Assembly (NCBI GenBank): GCA_963922205.1
Contig: CAWUHX010000007.1
Span: 2,046,001 to 2,110,000 of the forward strand
Source: Romanomermis culicivorax
Taxonomy: Eukaryota; Nematoda; Enoplea; Mermithida; Mermithidae
Length of the DNA stretch: 64,000 nt
Direction of reading: 5' to 3'
Shown here: piece after piece, positions 11,650 to 23,500 of the stretch
How positions within the stretch are numbered: position 1 is the stretch's first letter
Layout of the letters: the number at the start of each line of letters is the position of its first letter
Position numbers and translations under genes: made by a program
The notes under the pieces: generated by a model
What the model was told of the DNA's origin: nothing
What the model saw: the letters and a program-made list of their open reading frames with translations, nothing else
Databases searched by the model: none

Positions 11650-12850
11650 GTGTGCTTCGATTCAGGTTTTTTGCACAGGCCAGGTTTCAATGTGCAACTT
11701 CGGGAAAAATTTTGGTTGCACACACCGTTTTTTTTCTGCACAGTGCAGACTTGCTGCAGAATTTTTTTTGGTGATTTCTGCACTGGAGCAGAATTTTTTG
11801 AGTCGTGTGTCTGATCACATCGGATACAGAAAAGGTACATTTTGGGGCATTTTAGAAGGTCATAACCTCAAAATTTTCCGGCGCTTCGCGCCGGTTATTC
11901 CTTTAATAAGCATTATTATTTATCTCCTAGCTCAGGCGCGGCTACTAACATGTCCACCTTCACTTACCATTTAATCTTATATAGTTTCTATCATCTTAAA
12001 CGTATTATCTCATGTTTTCATAGGTAATCTTCAATATTTTATCTTGATATTTAATGAAGATTCAAATTTTTTCCTTGACGCATTTTTAATAAGGTCTATA
12101 CGTCAAGTCTCTGAACTTTTTGAAGCAATTATTCCTTTCTTAATGTTAACTCAATTCAAAAGCTTCACGCAAGTAGTTTTTGGAAATTTATTCTCTTCTT
12201 ACTGATATCTTTTCGGCCAAGTTTATGAGCGTTTGGGAATAAATTACTGGTTTTAAAATTTTTCAAATAATAAAATTATAAAAATAACGATTTTTTAACA
12301 CAAATTCGAATCTAATTTTTGAAATAAATGTTTGGAAAATTGATTTTCCAGCGTCGCAGAAAACCCAAAAAAATTTTCCAACGCTTTGCGCCGGAAAGAT
12401 CAATATCTTTTTGGGCTCTCACTTGTCATCAGAGAGGACTTGATCATCGATTTCTCATGTAATTCAAAATCATTATGCTCTTGGATAGTTATCTGGAAAA
12501 TTTGTTTCACGATGCTTGTAGATTGGACATCGATCAAACTCAAAAATTTCAAATGTTTCCTCAATTTTAATGAATTAAATACTCTAAAAAAACCATAAGG
12601 TTTGAAAAAGCTCAAAAATACATAAATAAAGCGTCTAAGGGCATTTTAAGCCAAAAACGACTTCAGAAAAATGGGGAAACGAACTTTGACCCCTTCCTCC
12701 ATTTGGGGAAAGGGCCCAGGGGAAAAACAGTGGTAACAGGAGAAAACCGCAGTGCAGAAATTTTTTTCTGACTTTTCTGCAGATAAACCTGCGGTCTGCA
12801 GATAGACCGGTGCAGAAAAAAAATACTGGTTGCACAGATAGATTTTTGGT
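11650..12850 (+). mobile_element. Non-coding element, body A, with GTGCAGAAA-word arms
   Basis: The body (about 11840-12600) is shared with copies at 16430-17170 and 41120-41660. Shared landmarks are CTCAAAATTTTC-CGGCGCTTCGCGCCGG, TATTATTTATC-TAGCTCAGGCGCGGCT, TCTTAAACGTATTATCTCATG and CTTTTTGAAGCAATTATTCC. The arms consist of repeated TGCAGAAA/TTTCTGCA words (11700-11800 and 12750-12825) in opposite orientation. Nothing in it looks coding. Confidence 0.6.
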
Positions 12851-13265
12851 TGCTGACTCTAAAATCAATTAATTAGCTTATGTTTATCGGGGAAAATATC
12901 AGTAGCTAGCTTTCTTGTATTTCATTCGATTCACGTCGGTTTTCAACTTTCGAAACTTATTTTTCTGAATTTTGGAGAGAAAATGAAAAAGGTTGATTTG
13001 ATATGAATTAACTTATTCGGCGCGTTGCGCCGAAAATTTTATATGGATTTGGGTATTCTGAAACGCTGGAAAATGAATCTTTTCACTTTTTATACCTTTA
13101 TCCATAATATGTTGATAATTGAAAGCTATAAGTATTAGCTAGAACGACATTTTCTAACCGCGCACTGGAACAATATAGAAAAATATTGAATAACTAAAAT
13201 GCGGCGCGAAGCGCCGGAAAATTTTCACCATTTTCTATTTTATAACGCAAATAAAATTTGGGAAT
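12838..13265 (+). repeat. Dispersed repeat F, copy 1
   Basis: It matches 14430-15095 in the same orientation. Shared words are TTGCACAGATAGATTTTTGG, TATTTCATTCGATTC, GAACGCTGGAAAATGAA.CTTTTCA, GCTATAAGTATTAG and TTTCTATTTTATAACG. Two GC hairpins lie inside (GGCGCGTTGCGCC and GGCGCGAAGCGCC). Confidence 0.65.
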
Positions 13266-13840
13266 TGTGATGTAAAAGTACAGTGATATTGCTGAAAATT
13301 TTTAATGTAAAAAAATTCAGGGCGGAATTCCCCCCTTCCCCACTCTAAATACGGGCCTGGCTTCGCTCCGTTTGAATTTAAATTATTTCTCAACGTTGTG
13401 AAGTTCATTTGTCAGCGTTTTAAAAATTGAAAATCCAAAAAAAATTTCGGCGCTCCGCGCCGGTCTGAGAAATAAATAAAGTTGGATAATTCTAGTCGGA
13501 CCCACAAAAACGTATGCTTTCTCTGCCCCTGTACAGTGTTTTTTTTCTTTTGCTTTTTGCACTTTTTTGCCCCATTTGAGGAAAGACCCCAAAAATTTTT
13601 TCCCTATGAGGAAAAATCAATTTTTTTACTTTCGTTGCTTAATCATTTGTGATGTGTGTTTTGAGCGTTTCTCATTAACTTGGCTCTTATGCTGCCAAAA
13701 AACTGACATTTTTTTGCAAAAAGTTTCGAGCTATGTATACCCTGCTTGTAAATATTTAAGTGAGTTTACATGAGCCAAGCAAGAGAATAATTCAACGGCA
13801 TAACTTTTATTTCTCAAGTTTTTTTGACGACATAAAACCG
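13266..13840. other. No gene seen; repeat-derived
   Basis: Contains another GC hairpin (GGCGCTCCGCGCC at about 13448) and polypyrimidine runs. No exon was recognised. Confidence 0.4.
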
Positions 13841-14250
13841 TACATGTAATTGGGAGGGAAGTGCTATGGGAACCCTCCCAGAAATTGTCGACCATATGGC
13901 TAGTCATTGGGCGACCGCTCCCCAGGATTTTCCAATCCTATGGCTAGTTATATGGTAGCCGTAGGAAGCCCCATACTTTTGGCCGAAAAAATACTAAAAA
14001 ATGTCAATTTTTGAACAAAAAATGGTTAAAAATTTGAATTTTCTGGGCGCTTCGTGTCAGAAATACATTTTTTCGGTTTTTTCAGAAAAAAATTACTATT
14101 TGTTGCACTATTTTTCGGACTTTTCCCGTGAAAAAACCGGATTTTTTTATTCTTGAGACCCCTCCCTCCAAATCTTGGGAATTACTGACCTCCGGCCCCA
14201 AAAAAGTCGCCCGATCCTCCCACCCAGACCACGAGGCCCCGTTACATGTA
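13841..14250 (+). mobile_element. MITE family B, copy 1 (TACATGTAA ends)
   Basis: Starts TACATGTAATTGGG and ends CCCCGTTACATGTA, so the ends are inverted repeats. It is co-linear with 18232-18678: ATATGGCTAG.CATTG, GATTTTCCAATCCTATGGCT, AAATGTCAATTTTTGAACAA, then a GC hairpin word, then GGCCCCAAAAAAGTCGCCCG. It is about 410 bp with no coding capacity, as expected for a MITE. Confidence 0.8.
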
Positions 14251-14389
14251 TGCATAAAACAACTAATTTTGACTTAACAAGTAATTCAAACAGTAAAATT
14301 TGATAAAAAAATATCAATCAAAAATAAAATTTCAATACTGGTTTTGAACAGCTGACAATCTAGCATAAATGTATGAACTTGACCACAGG

Positions 14390-15095
14390 GCTTTTTTAGG
14401 CCAGGTTCTAATGTGCAACTTAGGGAAAAATTTTGGTTGCACAGATAGATTTTTGGTTGTTCACTCTAAAATCAATAAATTGGCTTAATTTTATCGAAAA
14501 AACCACCAAAAGCTAGTTTTCTTCTATTTCATTCGATTCGCGTTGGTTTTAGGCTTTTAAAACATAATTTTCTGAGTTTTGAAGAGAAAATGAAAAGATT
14601 GGTATGAGTATTTTTGTTCGGCGACTAGCGCCGAAAATTTTTCTGGGATTTTGATATTCTAGAACGCTGGAAAATGAACCTTTTCAACTTTTATTCCCTA
14701 GGCAGAAGGTTTTATTTTTCAGTGAATCCAATGAATTTTCAGTCGGGCAGACTACAATTCAAAAACTAGGAAAGCAACCAAAAATTCTTCGATTCTTCAA
14801 CCATCAAGAATTCCCACTTGGACATAAAATGTTTTAATCATGTCAAAATCATTTTAAAGACCGCAAAAAGATTTTGGCAAAATAACCGAGAATAATCATG
14901 CTTTTCGTCAAATTCTCAAAAAAACGACACAGGATCAAACATTTACCCATAATATCTCGATAATTAAAGGCTATAAGTATTAGGTTAAAATGACATTTTC
15001 TAACCGAGCACTGGAATAATATAAAAAAATTATTAAATAATTAAAATCCGGCGCTTCGCGCCGGGAAATTTTCATTATTTTCTATTTTATAACGT
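14390..15095 (+). repeat. Dispersed repeat F, copy 2, with a small insertion
   Basis: Similar to 12838-13265 over its two ends (about 14437-14700 and 14940-15095). About 240 bp near 14700-14940 are extra compared with copy 1. A perfect hairpin CCGGCGCTTCGCGCCGG lies at about 15048-15064. Confidence 0.6.
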
Positions 15096-15194
15096 ATAAA
15101 AATGCATCTCCGGACAGCAAACCATCATAAAATTTTTCCTGAAAGTGATGCCTAAGCACAAAAAAATTTGCCTTAATTTTAAAAAATCGGAATA

Positions 15195-15740
15195 ATTCAG
15201 GTTTACGGTATTTTCTCATTTTTCACGGGAAATCCGTTTTTGGGGTTTTCCACGATTCTGAACTCGAAACAAGTGATGCTCATGAACTGCAGTGATCAAA
15301 AAGTCGAAAAAACCAATTATGCAAATGAGAAAAAGTAGGCAATTTTCACCACTAAAATTGCACTAACTGAAAATTTAACCTCTATGCATGCCTAAGCCTA
15401 AGCCTGAACAAACCTACGCCTGAACCTATGTCTTAGCCTGAACCTCAGCTTAACCCTGAACTTAAGCCTAAGCGTGAACCTAAGCCTGAACCTAAATCTA
15501 TGCCTAAACCTAAGCCTGGACCTAAGTGTAAGCCTGGACCTAAGCCTAAGTCTGAAGCTAAACCTAAGCCTGAACATAAGCCAAAGCCGGAACCTAAGCC
15601 TGAAGCTAGTGTTTTTTCGACTTTTTGACCAATGGAGTTCATCAGCGCCACTTATTTCGAGTTCAGAATCGTTTCCAGCATAATGGAAAACCCCAAATCA
15701 AGTTTTTCGTGAAAAATAAGAAAAACGACGCAAAACTCAA
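15195..15740. mobile_element. Palindromic foldback element with a telomere-like core
   Basis: The left arm (about 15195-15320) and right arm (about 15605-15740) are inverted copies: GGGGTTTTCCA, CGATTCTGAACTCGAAA and CAAAAAGTCGAAAAAACC return as complements. Between the arms lies the hexamer array at 15385-15608. No gene is present. Confidence 0.7.
15385..15608 (+). repeat. Degenerate GCCTAA/CCTGAA hexamer array
   Basis: About 35 imperfect hexamers of the type GCCTAA and CCTGAA fill the core of the palindrome. GCCTAA is the complement of TTAGGC, the canonical telomere repeat of many nematodes (established knowledge). The array is too degenerate to be a living telomere. The open frames across it (Leu/Gly- and Asn/Leu-rich) are products of the repeat. 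Confidence 0.75.
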
Positions 15741-15949
15741 CAATATCACTGCAAAAAGGCGTTAAAAACATTCATTTTCCCCCTTATTTAACCCGCTGTA
15801 AATCGATGTCCGAAGCTTGCCGCCATCCAAACAAAGGTTTTCCTGATGTTTCAGGCCTCCTTCGACATAGTCAGATTGCCAGTAGCGCGCCTTAGGCGAG
15901 ATACCGGAAGCTTGAATATACCCGAAAATTCCTCAAAATTGGTAGATTG
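15741..15949. other. No gene seen
   Basis: Spacer between the palindromic element and the next repeat. No exon or repeat copy was recognised. Confidence 0.35.
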
Positions 15950-16260
15950 AGAAAAAACTGTGCTCTTGTAGAACACCAATATATTCTTTATCAGCTAATT
16001 TTTAAAATCTAACCAAAATTTTACCAATTTTTTCCTTATTTTTGCAGGTTTCTGACTCCAAGAACGTCAAAATGCTCGAGTATGCTCCTAAAATGCATAA
16101 AAAAGCATCCATAGCCACATTATAAATTCTTCGTAAAATGTGGAGAATTTTTGGAAAATAAGAAAAAAAAATTTGGGTTCGGTTCTAATGTGGAAAAAAT
16201 CTTCGAGGAAAGAAAGCGGTGCCTCCAATCGGTTGGGGGGAGGGGAAAAATCGAAGTTCC
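15950..16260 (-). repeat. Inverted copy of the 9.6-9.9 kb repeat
   Basis: On the minus strand it follows 9640-9918: the words GTTCTACAAGAGCACAG, GCATACTCGAGCATTTTGA and GAAGATTTTTTCCACATTAG are shared. It could be the far end of one 6.9-kb element (9.3-16.26 kb) or an independent copy. Confidence 0.55.
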
Positions 16261-16339
16261 CAAATGACCGGAAAATTCAATTTTTTCGTTCGTAAAAACA
16301 CCCAACCAGTGTTTTTTTTGCCGGAGGCAAATGAAAATT

Positions 16340-17330
16340 TTTTGGAGCAAACGAAATTGAGCTAGTCATTTGTACATGTACAAACGGCTCTTTCCCAGTT
16401 TAGGGAAGAAAATTTTGGGGATAAGGTACAGAAAAAATGCATTTTGGTGCATTTTATAAGTTCATAATCTCAAAAACATTAATAATCATTATTATGTGCT
16501 ACCTAGCTCAGACGCGGCTTTCAGAATGTCTACCCTCGCCTATCATTTAATGTATAATAGTTTTCATAATATCAAACGTATTATCTCATGTTTTAAGTGG
16601 TAATCATCAATATTTTATATTGATATTTAATTAAGGTTCACAGTTTTTCATTGAAACATTTCTTGAGAAAGGTCAATACGTCAAGTCTGTAAACTTTTTG
16701 AAGCAATTATTCTTTTCTTAAGGTAAAATCAATTCGGAAGCTTCATGGAAGTAGCTTTCGGAAATTTCTACTCTTCCACTCATATCTTTTCGGCCAAGTT
16801 CATGAGAGTTAACGAATAAATTACTGGTTTAAAAATTTTTCAAATGATTAAATTCTAAATATTACGACTTTTGAACACTAAATTCGAATCTAATTCTTGA
16901 AACGTTTGGAAAATTTGATTTTCCAGCGTCGCCGAAGGTCAATACACAAAAATTTTTCTGGCGCCTCGCGCCGGAACGATTCACATCTTTTTTGGGCTTT
17001 CACATGTCATCATGGAGGAATTAACCATCGGTTTATCATCAAATGCAAATTCATTATGCTATTGGATAGTTTTCTAGACAAATTGTTCCACAATGCTTGT
17101 AAATTAGACTTGAAACTCGAAAATTTAAATTTTTTGCTAAATTTTAAGGAATTTTTTAAGTTATAAATTAAATTTGAAAATTACACTCATTGGGTTATTA
17201 GCCTTTGGTCATGACATAGAGAAACACAGGTTACTTATTTATACCTATTTTTGCTATGTACAAATGAAATATTGGCTGTCGTTTGTACACGTGCAAACTG
17301 CAAATGGGTCATGTACAAAAAACCCTAGTC
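16340..17330 (+). mobile_element. Non-coding element, body A, with TGTACA-word arms
   Basis: The body (about 16430-17170) matches 11840-12600 landmark by landmark (TAGCTCAGACGCGGCTTTC, AAACGTATTATCTCATG, GGTCAATACGTCAAGTCTG). The flanks carry GTACATGTACAAACGG on the left and GTACACGTGCAAACTGC with ATGTACAAAA on the right. The arm word therefore differs from that of the copy at 11650. It ends about 140 bp before an SNRPD2 exon. Confidence 0.6.
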
Positions 17331-17469
17331 CCAACATTTGGGTACTAATGTCTGAGCAAGTTGGGGAAGGGTCCCCCCAACCTCCCCCCCCCCGAATTGG
17401 TATGTTCGGTGTATAACTGCTGTTTCCTCGAAGCCATGAGGGAAATTACATTTTTGCATTTTTTAGTAG

Positions 17470-17584
17470 TTTACAAAAGCCTCGTAATGATATGACACAA
17501 GAGGAACTGGAGGCGAAAGAGCAGGAAGAATTCAACGTTGGTCCACTGTCGGTTTTAACGCAATCGGTGAAAAATAACACTCAG
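17470..17584 (+). CDS. SNRPD2: SNRPD2 coding exon 2
   Basis: Encodes the N-terminal region, including [20 protein letters not shown] and [10 protein letters not shown], nearly identical to animal Sm-D2. The acceptor is taken at 17468-17469, which leaves one base to finish a split Ser codon; 17465-17466 is an alternative. The donor is GTAAGC at 17585. Confidence 0.93.
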
Positions 17585-20500
17585 GTAAGCTTAGCTGTAA
17601 GAGCTCTGACGGGCAGGGGGTATGCAGCGTCCAGTGCTGTATAACAGTATTCCATATTTTTTTATTCAGCGCCCGGCGCTGCATAACTAAGTATTATATT
17701 TTTTTATTCAGCGTCCGGCGCTGAATAACCAGTTGCATGAGACATGATTATCCAGTAGTCCTGGCGACGCGAGCTACAGTTGAATCGAGAGTCGAGAAAT
17801 AACTCTATGTACATTATGCTGAAAATGCAAACCTAATCATTGATATCAGCGAGAAAAAATCAAGAGAAACAAGGAGTGCATGCCCCATTGATTTCTGAAC
17901 TAACTCCAGAAGTTGCCTATGGATTTCCGTTTTCAAACTTCATTTGACCTGAATGATACGATGTAACAACATAATTCTCGAGACTAAATTTCGGTGGAAA
18001 GGTTCAATCTAACAATTAGTAGGTTTTCACGAGTGAACTTTCAACTTATTATGTATGACACTGCTAGAATGAACTGAAATGCCCATGCTGCACATGAAAA
18101 AACATGGGCAATGTGCCGATGTTATCATTCAGCTAGACAGCGCCGTTAACTATCGGGAAAACCGAAAAATTAGCTACTGAAGTTCAGAAATCTGGCAACT
18201 AACCAACAATTTGGATTCTCCAACCAGCACATACATGTAATTGGGGGGCAAGTGCTATAGGAACCTCGCCCCAGAAATCGTCGGTCATATGGCTAGCCAT
18301 TGACGACCCTCCAAGATTTTCCAATCCTATGGCTAGCCCTATGGTAGTCATAGGGACCCTCTTACTTTTTGTTGGAGAAATACTGAAAAACTAAAAATTT
18401 CTTGAAAAATGTCAATTTTTGAACAAAATGGTCAAAAATTTCAATTTTTTCGGCACTCCGCGCTATGAATACATTTGTTACAGTTTTTTAGACAAGTATT
18501 ACTATTTTTCGAACCGTTTTTTGGTCTTTTTTGTGAAAAAAATCAATTTTTTTTTCTTCAGGGACCCCTCCCCCTAAAATTTTGAAAATTTTAAATTTTA
18601 AAAAAAATTTTCAGTGACCCCCGGCCCCAAAAAAGTCGCCCGACCACACCCCCGGACCTTAGGGCCCCGTTACATGTATGAACCAGTATGAACTTCTGTC
18701 ATTGTCCAGCAGGGCACATGACTCTAACACGTCTATATTTCTGGAAGAAAATGCTACGGTATTGACAACGTTATTATAGCGGAAAAAATATGTTAATGTT
18801 GGAGTTTTTATTACGTAAAGAATTTTGAAGTTACGTTTTCACTTGCATAATGAAACTTACGAAGATAAGTAAATTATCGTTTGCGGATGAAGTAGCTAAA
18901 AAAAATTTTATCATCCTAAACTAAAATTCCCTGTAAGTCTGCTTCAAAACTCCAAAAAAATTTCCTTATACATTTTTTTGATTGAAATACCTACCGTTAG
19001 GTTGTTAGTGCTTAAATTATGAAATTTATAACTCATTGGCTACATGAAAACGATACTTCAATCTACTTTTTGGTTACTGAAAATCAGGCTTTTTTGGTTC
19101 GAAAATCAAGAGCCTAATGGCTCCTAGGTCTAAATTTTCAGGGGCTAAATTTAAATTTTGGGGTTAAAAAATTTGTCATCGAAAAATAAGCTTGTAACAC
19201 ACTGTGGAATGTAAATGGACACTGAAAACATAGTATCAAATGAGAAATGTTTATTCTTGAAGACCACACAAACAAGTGCTTTTGAAATACGATTTTTTTC
19301 CTGTATACCTATAGGCAAATTTGAAAAATTTTGGAAAATTTTTTGAATTTAAATTTTTTTTGGAAAAATACTTAATTTTGAGCATCGCCCCCCCCCCCCC
19401 CAAAAAAAAATTTCTGGAGCCGCCACTGCACACAAACTAGGCAAAAACAGCATTGTAAATTATCCTTCAGTCATACAGGACCACATTTTTTACACTCAAG
19501 CTACAGTATGATCAGGTGAAATTAATGCTATTGATTTTATGACCGGCATAGCTTATAATTTGGCTGATCCGTTGGCGTATTGAATGCTGTAACTTTACAT
19601 TTTTGTCTTGCTTATTTTGACTTTCGAACTCATGTTAAGATCTGGAGTAAGTAAATGTTTACTTTTGCTGCTTCTGAACAAATTCGAATTATGAAGGTAC
19701 TGGTCACAGGATTATCTGATCATAAAATCATTTGCAGTAGATAAACTATGATATAGATTAACTATATAAGTCTGAGAAAAATAAACATACTGCAAAAATT
19801 TTCGGATTGGAAAAATTATGCACAGAAAATGCTTCCCAAACGATTTCCGGAGACAATAGTCACCTTTGTCACTATTTTTATTGCCGGCGCATCCATTGCC
19901 TTTCTATGATGAACCAAAACACAAAGGTGGCGCATTTGCAAAAAGCGCAATTGCAGTTGGCCCATTATGCACATGGCGGAAATGCATAGGGCGCATATAA
20001 CAGTCGGCGTATATAAAAATAGCGCACTTGAAAATCGGCGCAAATGGAAAAGCGCAATTGAAATTGGCGCATATGTCTACAAACCATTAAATTACGAGTA
20101 TAAGGATATTTAACCAGTTGATACATGTTCAAAAAAATGACTTTCCAAACTTTATTTCCAGCCAGTGTTTTTCTTCAAGTCTTTTGGTACATATACAAGG
20201 ATCAACCAAAACATCTATGTTCGAAAAAAATTTTTTTTGTTCGCAGAAAAGGACGAAACTTTGTGTATTTTCGCGCAACTTTCTTTTAGGATAGCACTTG
20301 AGTTCGTGTTCTTCTGAAACAAAAGTATAGGGTATTGAAAAATACAGCTTCTGTTCTTATTCCTTCTGTTGTCTTGTCTGCCATCTTTTCGGGTGCGCAG
20401 TGCCGAAATTTTTTTCAGATTCTAGTATTCTAAAATACTGGAAAATCAATCTAAGGATAATTTATTCAATAAACGTAAGGTTCAAATTGGTGCAGCAGGG

Positions 20501-23500
20501 TCTTTTTTCCGCACGACCATTAAAAACATTAAAAAGTTTCCGTGCCGTGCGGAAAACTCTGCAAAAATTTTCCGCACGACCCCAAAAAAATCTGCACTGT
20601 GCGGAAAAAAATCCCTGCGGTGCAGTCAGGTGCAAACCAATTTTTACGCCATTAAATTAATCGAAAAGTTCGGATGCGTTTAGTTCAAGCAGTTCCCTGT
20701 CTGATTCTGAAAAATGCCAATTTTTTGACGAAAACTATCGATTTTTGGACGAAATATGATCAAAAACGTCAATTTTCTCTGTGCTTCGCGTAATGAATTC
20801 ATTTTTTACCGGTTTTTTTTGGCAAAATTTACCATTTTTTAAACCGTTTTTCGAACTTTTTTTGGTGGAAAATTTGAATTTTTTTCCTTCAGGGACTCCT
20901 TGCCCCCAAGTTTTGGGGAATCACTGGCACCGAGCCCAAAAAATCGCACGAACCCCTCTCCAGACCTCGGGGGCCTCGTTACATGTATGTGAACAACATA
21001 TTAACCTTCAAGACATAAGACACAAAATGAAAAAAACTAGATAATCTGCTTTGTTAGCAATATGTATGGAATTACTTGTTCACTCATGAACTCCTTGAAA
21101 AAGATTCACTCTAGGAGTGTTTTGTGCAAGTGAACACTCCTGAACGACTCATGATTTTCTGGACTCCTTACCTCTTAGTACGGTGCAAAAGAGCACCGTT
21201 GAACTTCTTGGTTGCTGCAAGCATAACTTAAGAGAGGTCATCATCACCACTTGAGACGTCTTCTCCACTTCAGTTTCACGGTTTTTCAGCTTCGTTGAAC
21301 ACTGAATGATCAAAATCGTACGATTGATGAGAAAATGTTTTTGGCTAGTCAGTTCCTCATTATTTTTAAGCAGATTGCAATTCATGTTCAATCATTTTCG
21401 AGACTCTAGCAACCGTGTATGGGGATGAGGAGTTAGTGAGTTGTAGTCATAGAGGTAGCAACATTATATTAAAGTGCCTTATAGAATTAGATAGGTGTTC
21501 AGCACATGGCAATGAAAGTATTGATGATTAGATTAAAATCATTATATTTGACTCTTCCTTAACCGGAAATCACTTGAAGAAAATCCACTTCTCTTGGTGA
21601 AAACACTTAATTTTAAGCTGTCAAAATTCAATTTAACGCTAGATCTACTGCACGTGACGAGTGTTAAGCCGAGATTATAATGGTGCCCGCCCAAAGAAAG
21701 TAAACGTCAGGGCGGAATCCCAGAAATAGAATATCGAGAGATCAAGAGTGCGCTCACTGTGGCGCCTGCGTGTGCTCTTGAAAATAGAGCAGCGCTGCAG
21801 CACAATAATTCCGTGATATTGGTTTTTCAATTTATTCGGTCAGTTTTTCGGCGTGGCATCAAGGTGTGCAGGCAGAGTTTTTTGCACACGGGCTTTGCAA
21901 CCAAGAGCCGGTGCAATGGATATTTAATTTCCTGTCCAGAAGTGCATTAGGCATTTAAATTGGAAAATACCAAAAATTTTCTGGGGCCCCCTCAAATTTC
22001 AAACGATTCATGATTTTCGGTATTAATTCTATGCGTGGTAAGAAATACCGTCATAGCTTAGGCTTATACTTTTAAACATCAACTAAATCGAAGAAAAATA
22101 TTAAAAAATATTGTAAAATATTTATTAATATTTTAATTAATATTATTAATATTTATAATATTGTATATTTATTAATATTTATTAATATTAATATTTATTA
22201 TATTTATTAATATTTTAATTAATATCTATAATATTGTAATAAGAAAAATATTGGAATCTTTTATTTTGTCATGCGCAATGAAATAATAATTATTCAAAGC
22301 ATTTCTCGTAAGAAGTTTATGGTTTAGAAGCTGTTCTACAGTCAGAGTGACCCTTATATGAGTGAGGCCATCGATCACTTTTTTCCTCCAATGATCCCTC
22401 CTTATGAAAAATTTGGATTTTTCGCCTTAAAGGTTCGAAAAACAGTTCAAAAAGTAATAATTATTGTTTGAAAATAATTAAAATATGTAATAGAGGAAAT
22501 CGCCCAAAAAAATTTTCATGTTTGGCCATGATGTCGCCATACGGCTAGCCGTATGACAACGATTTCTCGATATCCACTGGCAATTTAACATGTATGCATA
22601 TCATGCTTTTTTCATCAAAAATTTACAGGCCAAATGGCTCCTAGACCTAAATTTTTAGGAGCCAAACAGACATTTTTAGGGGCCATAAATAATCAATGCA
22701 CACTTCTGATAAAAATTAATGCATTATATAATTCGTATAGTTTGATTGTATTTAATCCAAATTTACTTGTATCACAGATAGAGCAAATTTTTTGAATTCG
22801 CTTTCAAAACGGAACTCATCAAAAAAGTATATTTTCAGTCAAAACACGACACGTTTATTCATTACGTTTATTAGCAAAATCACCAGTTTTATATCGCGTT
22901 TCTTTAGCCCATATTTTGTAAGCACTTTCGAAATCAAAATTATTACAATTGCTGTGGCATTTCTGCTAACGCATCAACACGTCCAAATGTTCAGCCTGAC
23001 TTGATGATCGATGAAAAATCTAATTTTGCTATTTGATTTCTTGATCGAGTAAGACCTTATTTGATTTCTTGATCGAGTAAGACCTGATCGAGTAAGACCC
23101 TCCTTGAAGTAAAACTTTTAGGAGCCCAGGCTCCTAAAATGACTAAAAAAAAGCCTGGTGCATATATTTTCGAGTCAAGGATGTACAAAAGGCTTTTTTG
23201 CTTTGAAAATCATGAGCGAATGGGCTCCTAGGTCTAAATTTTCAGGAGCCAAATTCAAACTTTTGGCAGCCAAGAAATGTAATTAAAGAATATCGAAACG
23301 TGTTCATAAAAGGCTACTACTCAAAATTCTATTTCCAACCGGTGTTTTTCTAGTACAGGCCTCTTCCCACACGTACAAAGATGAGCCAAAAAATCTTTTT
23401 ACAAATAAAATTAGTATGTAAAAAATCGCGATATTCCGTGTATTTTTGCAGAACCTTCTTAGAAGATAACACTTGAGTTCATGTCCTTCTGGTACAAAAG

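Noticed and set aside
11880-15064. Helitron 3' hairpins (GC hairpin before CTRR)
   Set aside because: No CTRR end lies about 10 bp downstream, and similarity between copies continues on both sides of the hairpin.
15445-15651. Gly/Leu-repeat protein on - and Asn/Leu-repeat protein on +
   Set aside because: Both are translations of the hexamer array at 15385-15608. No start context, no exon structure.
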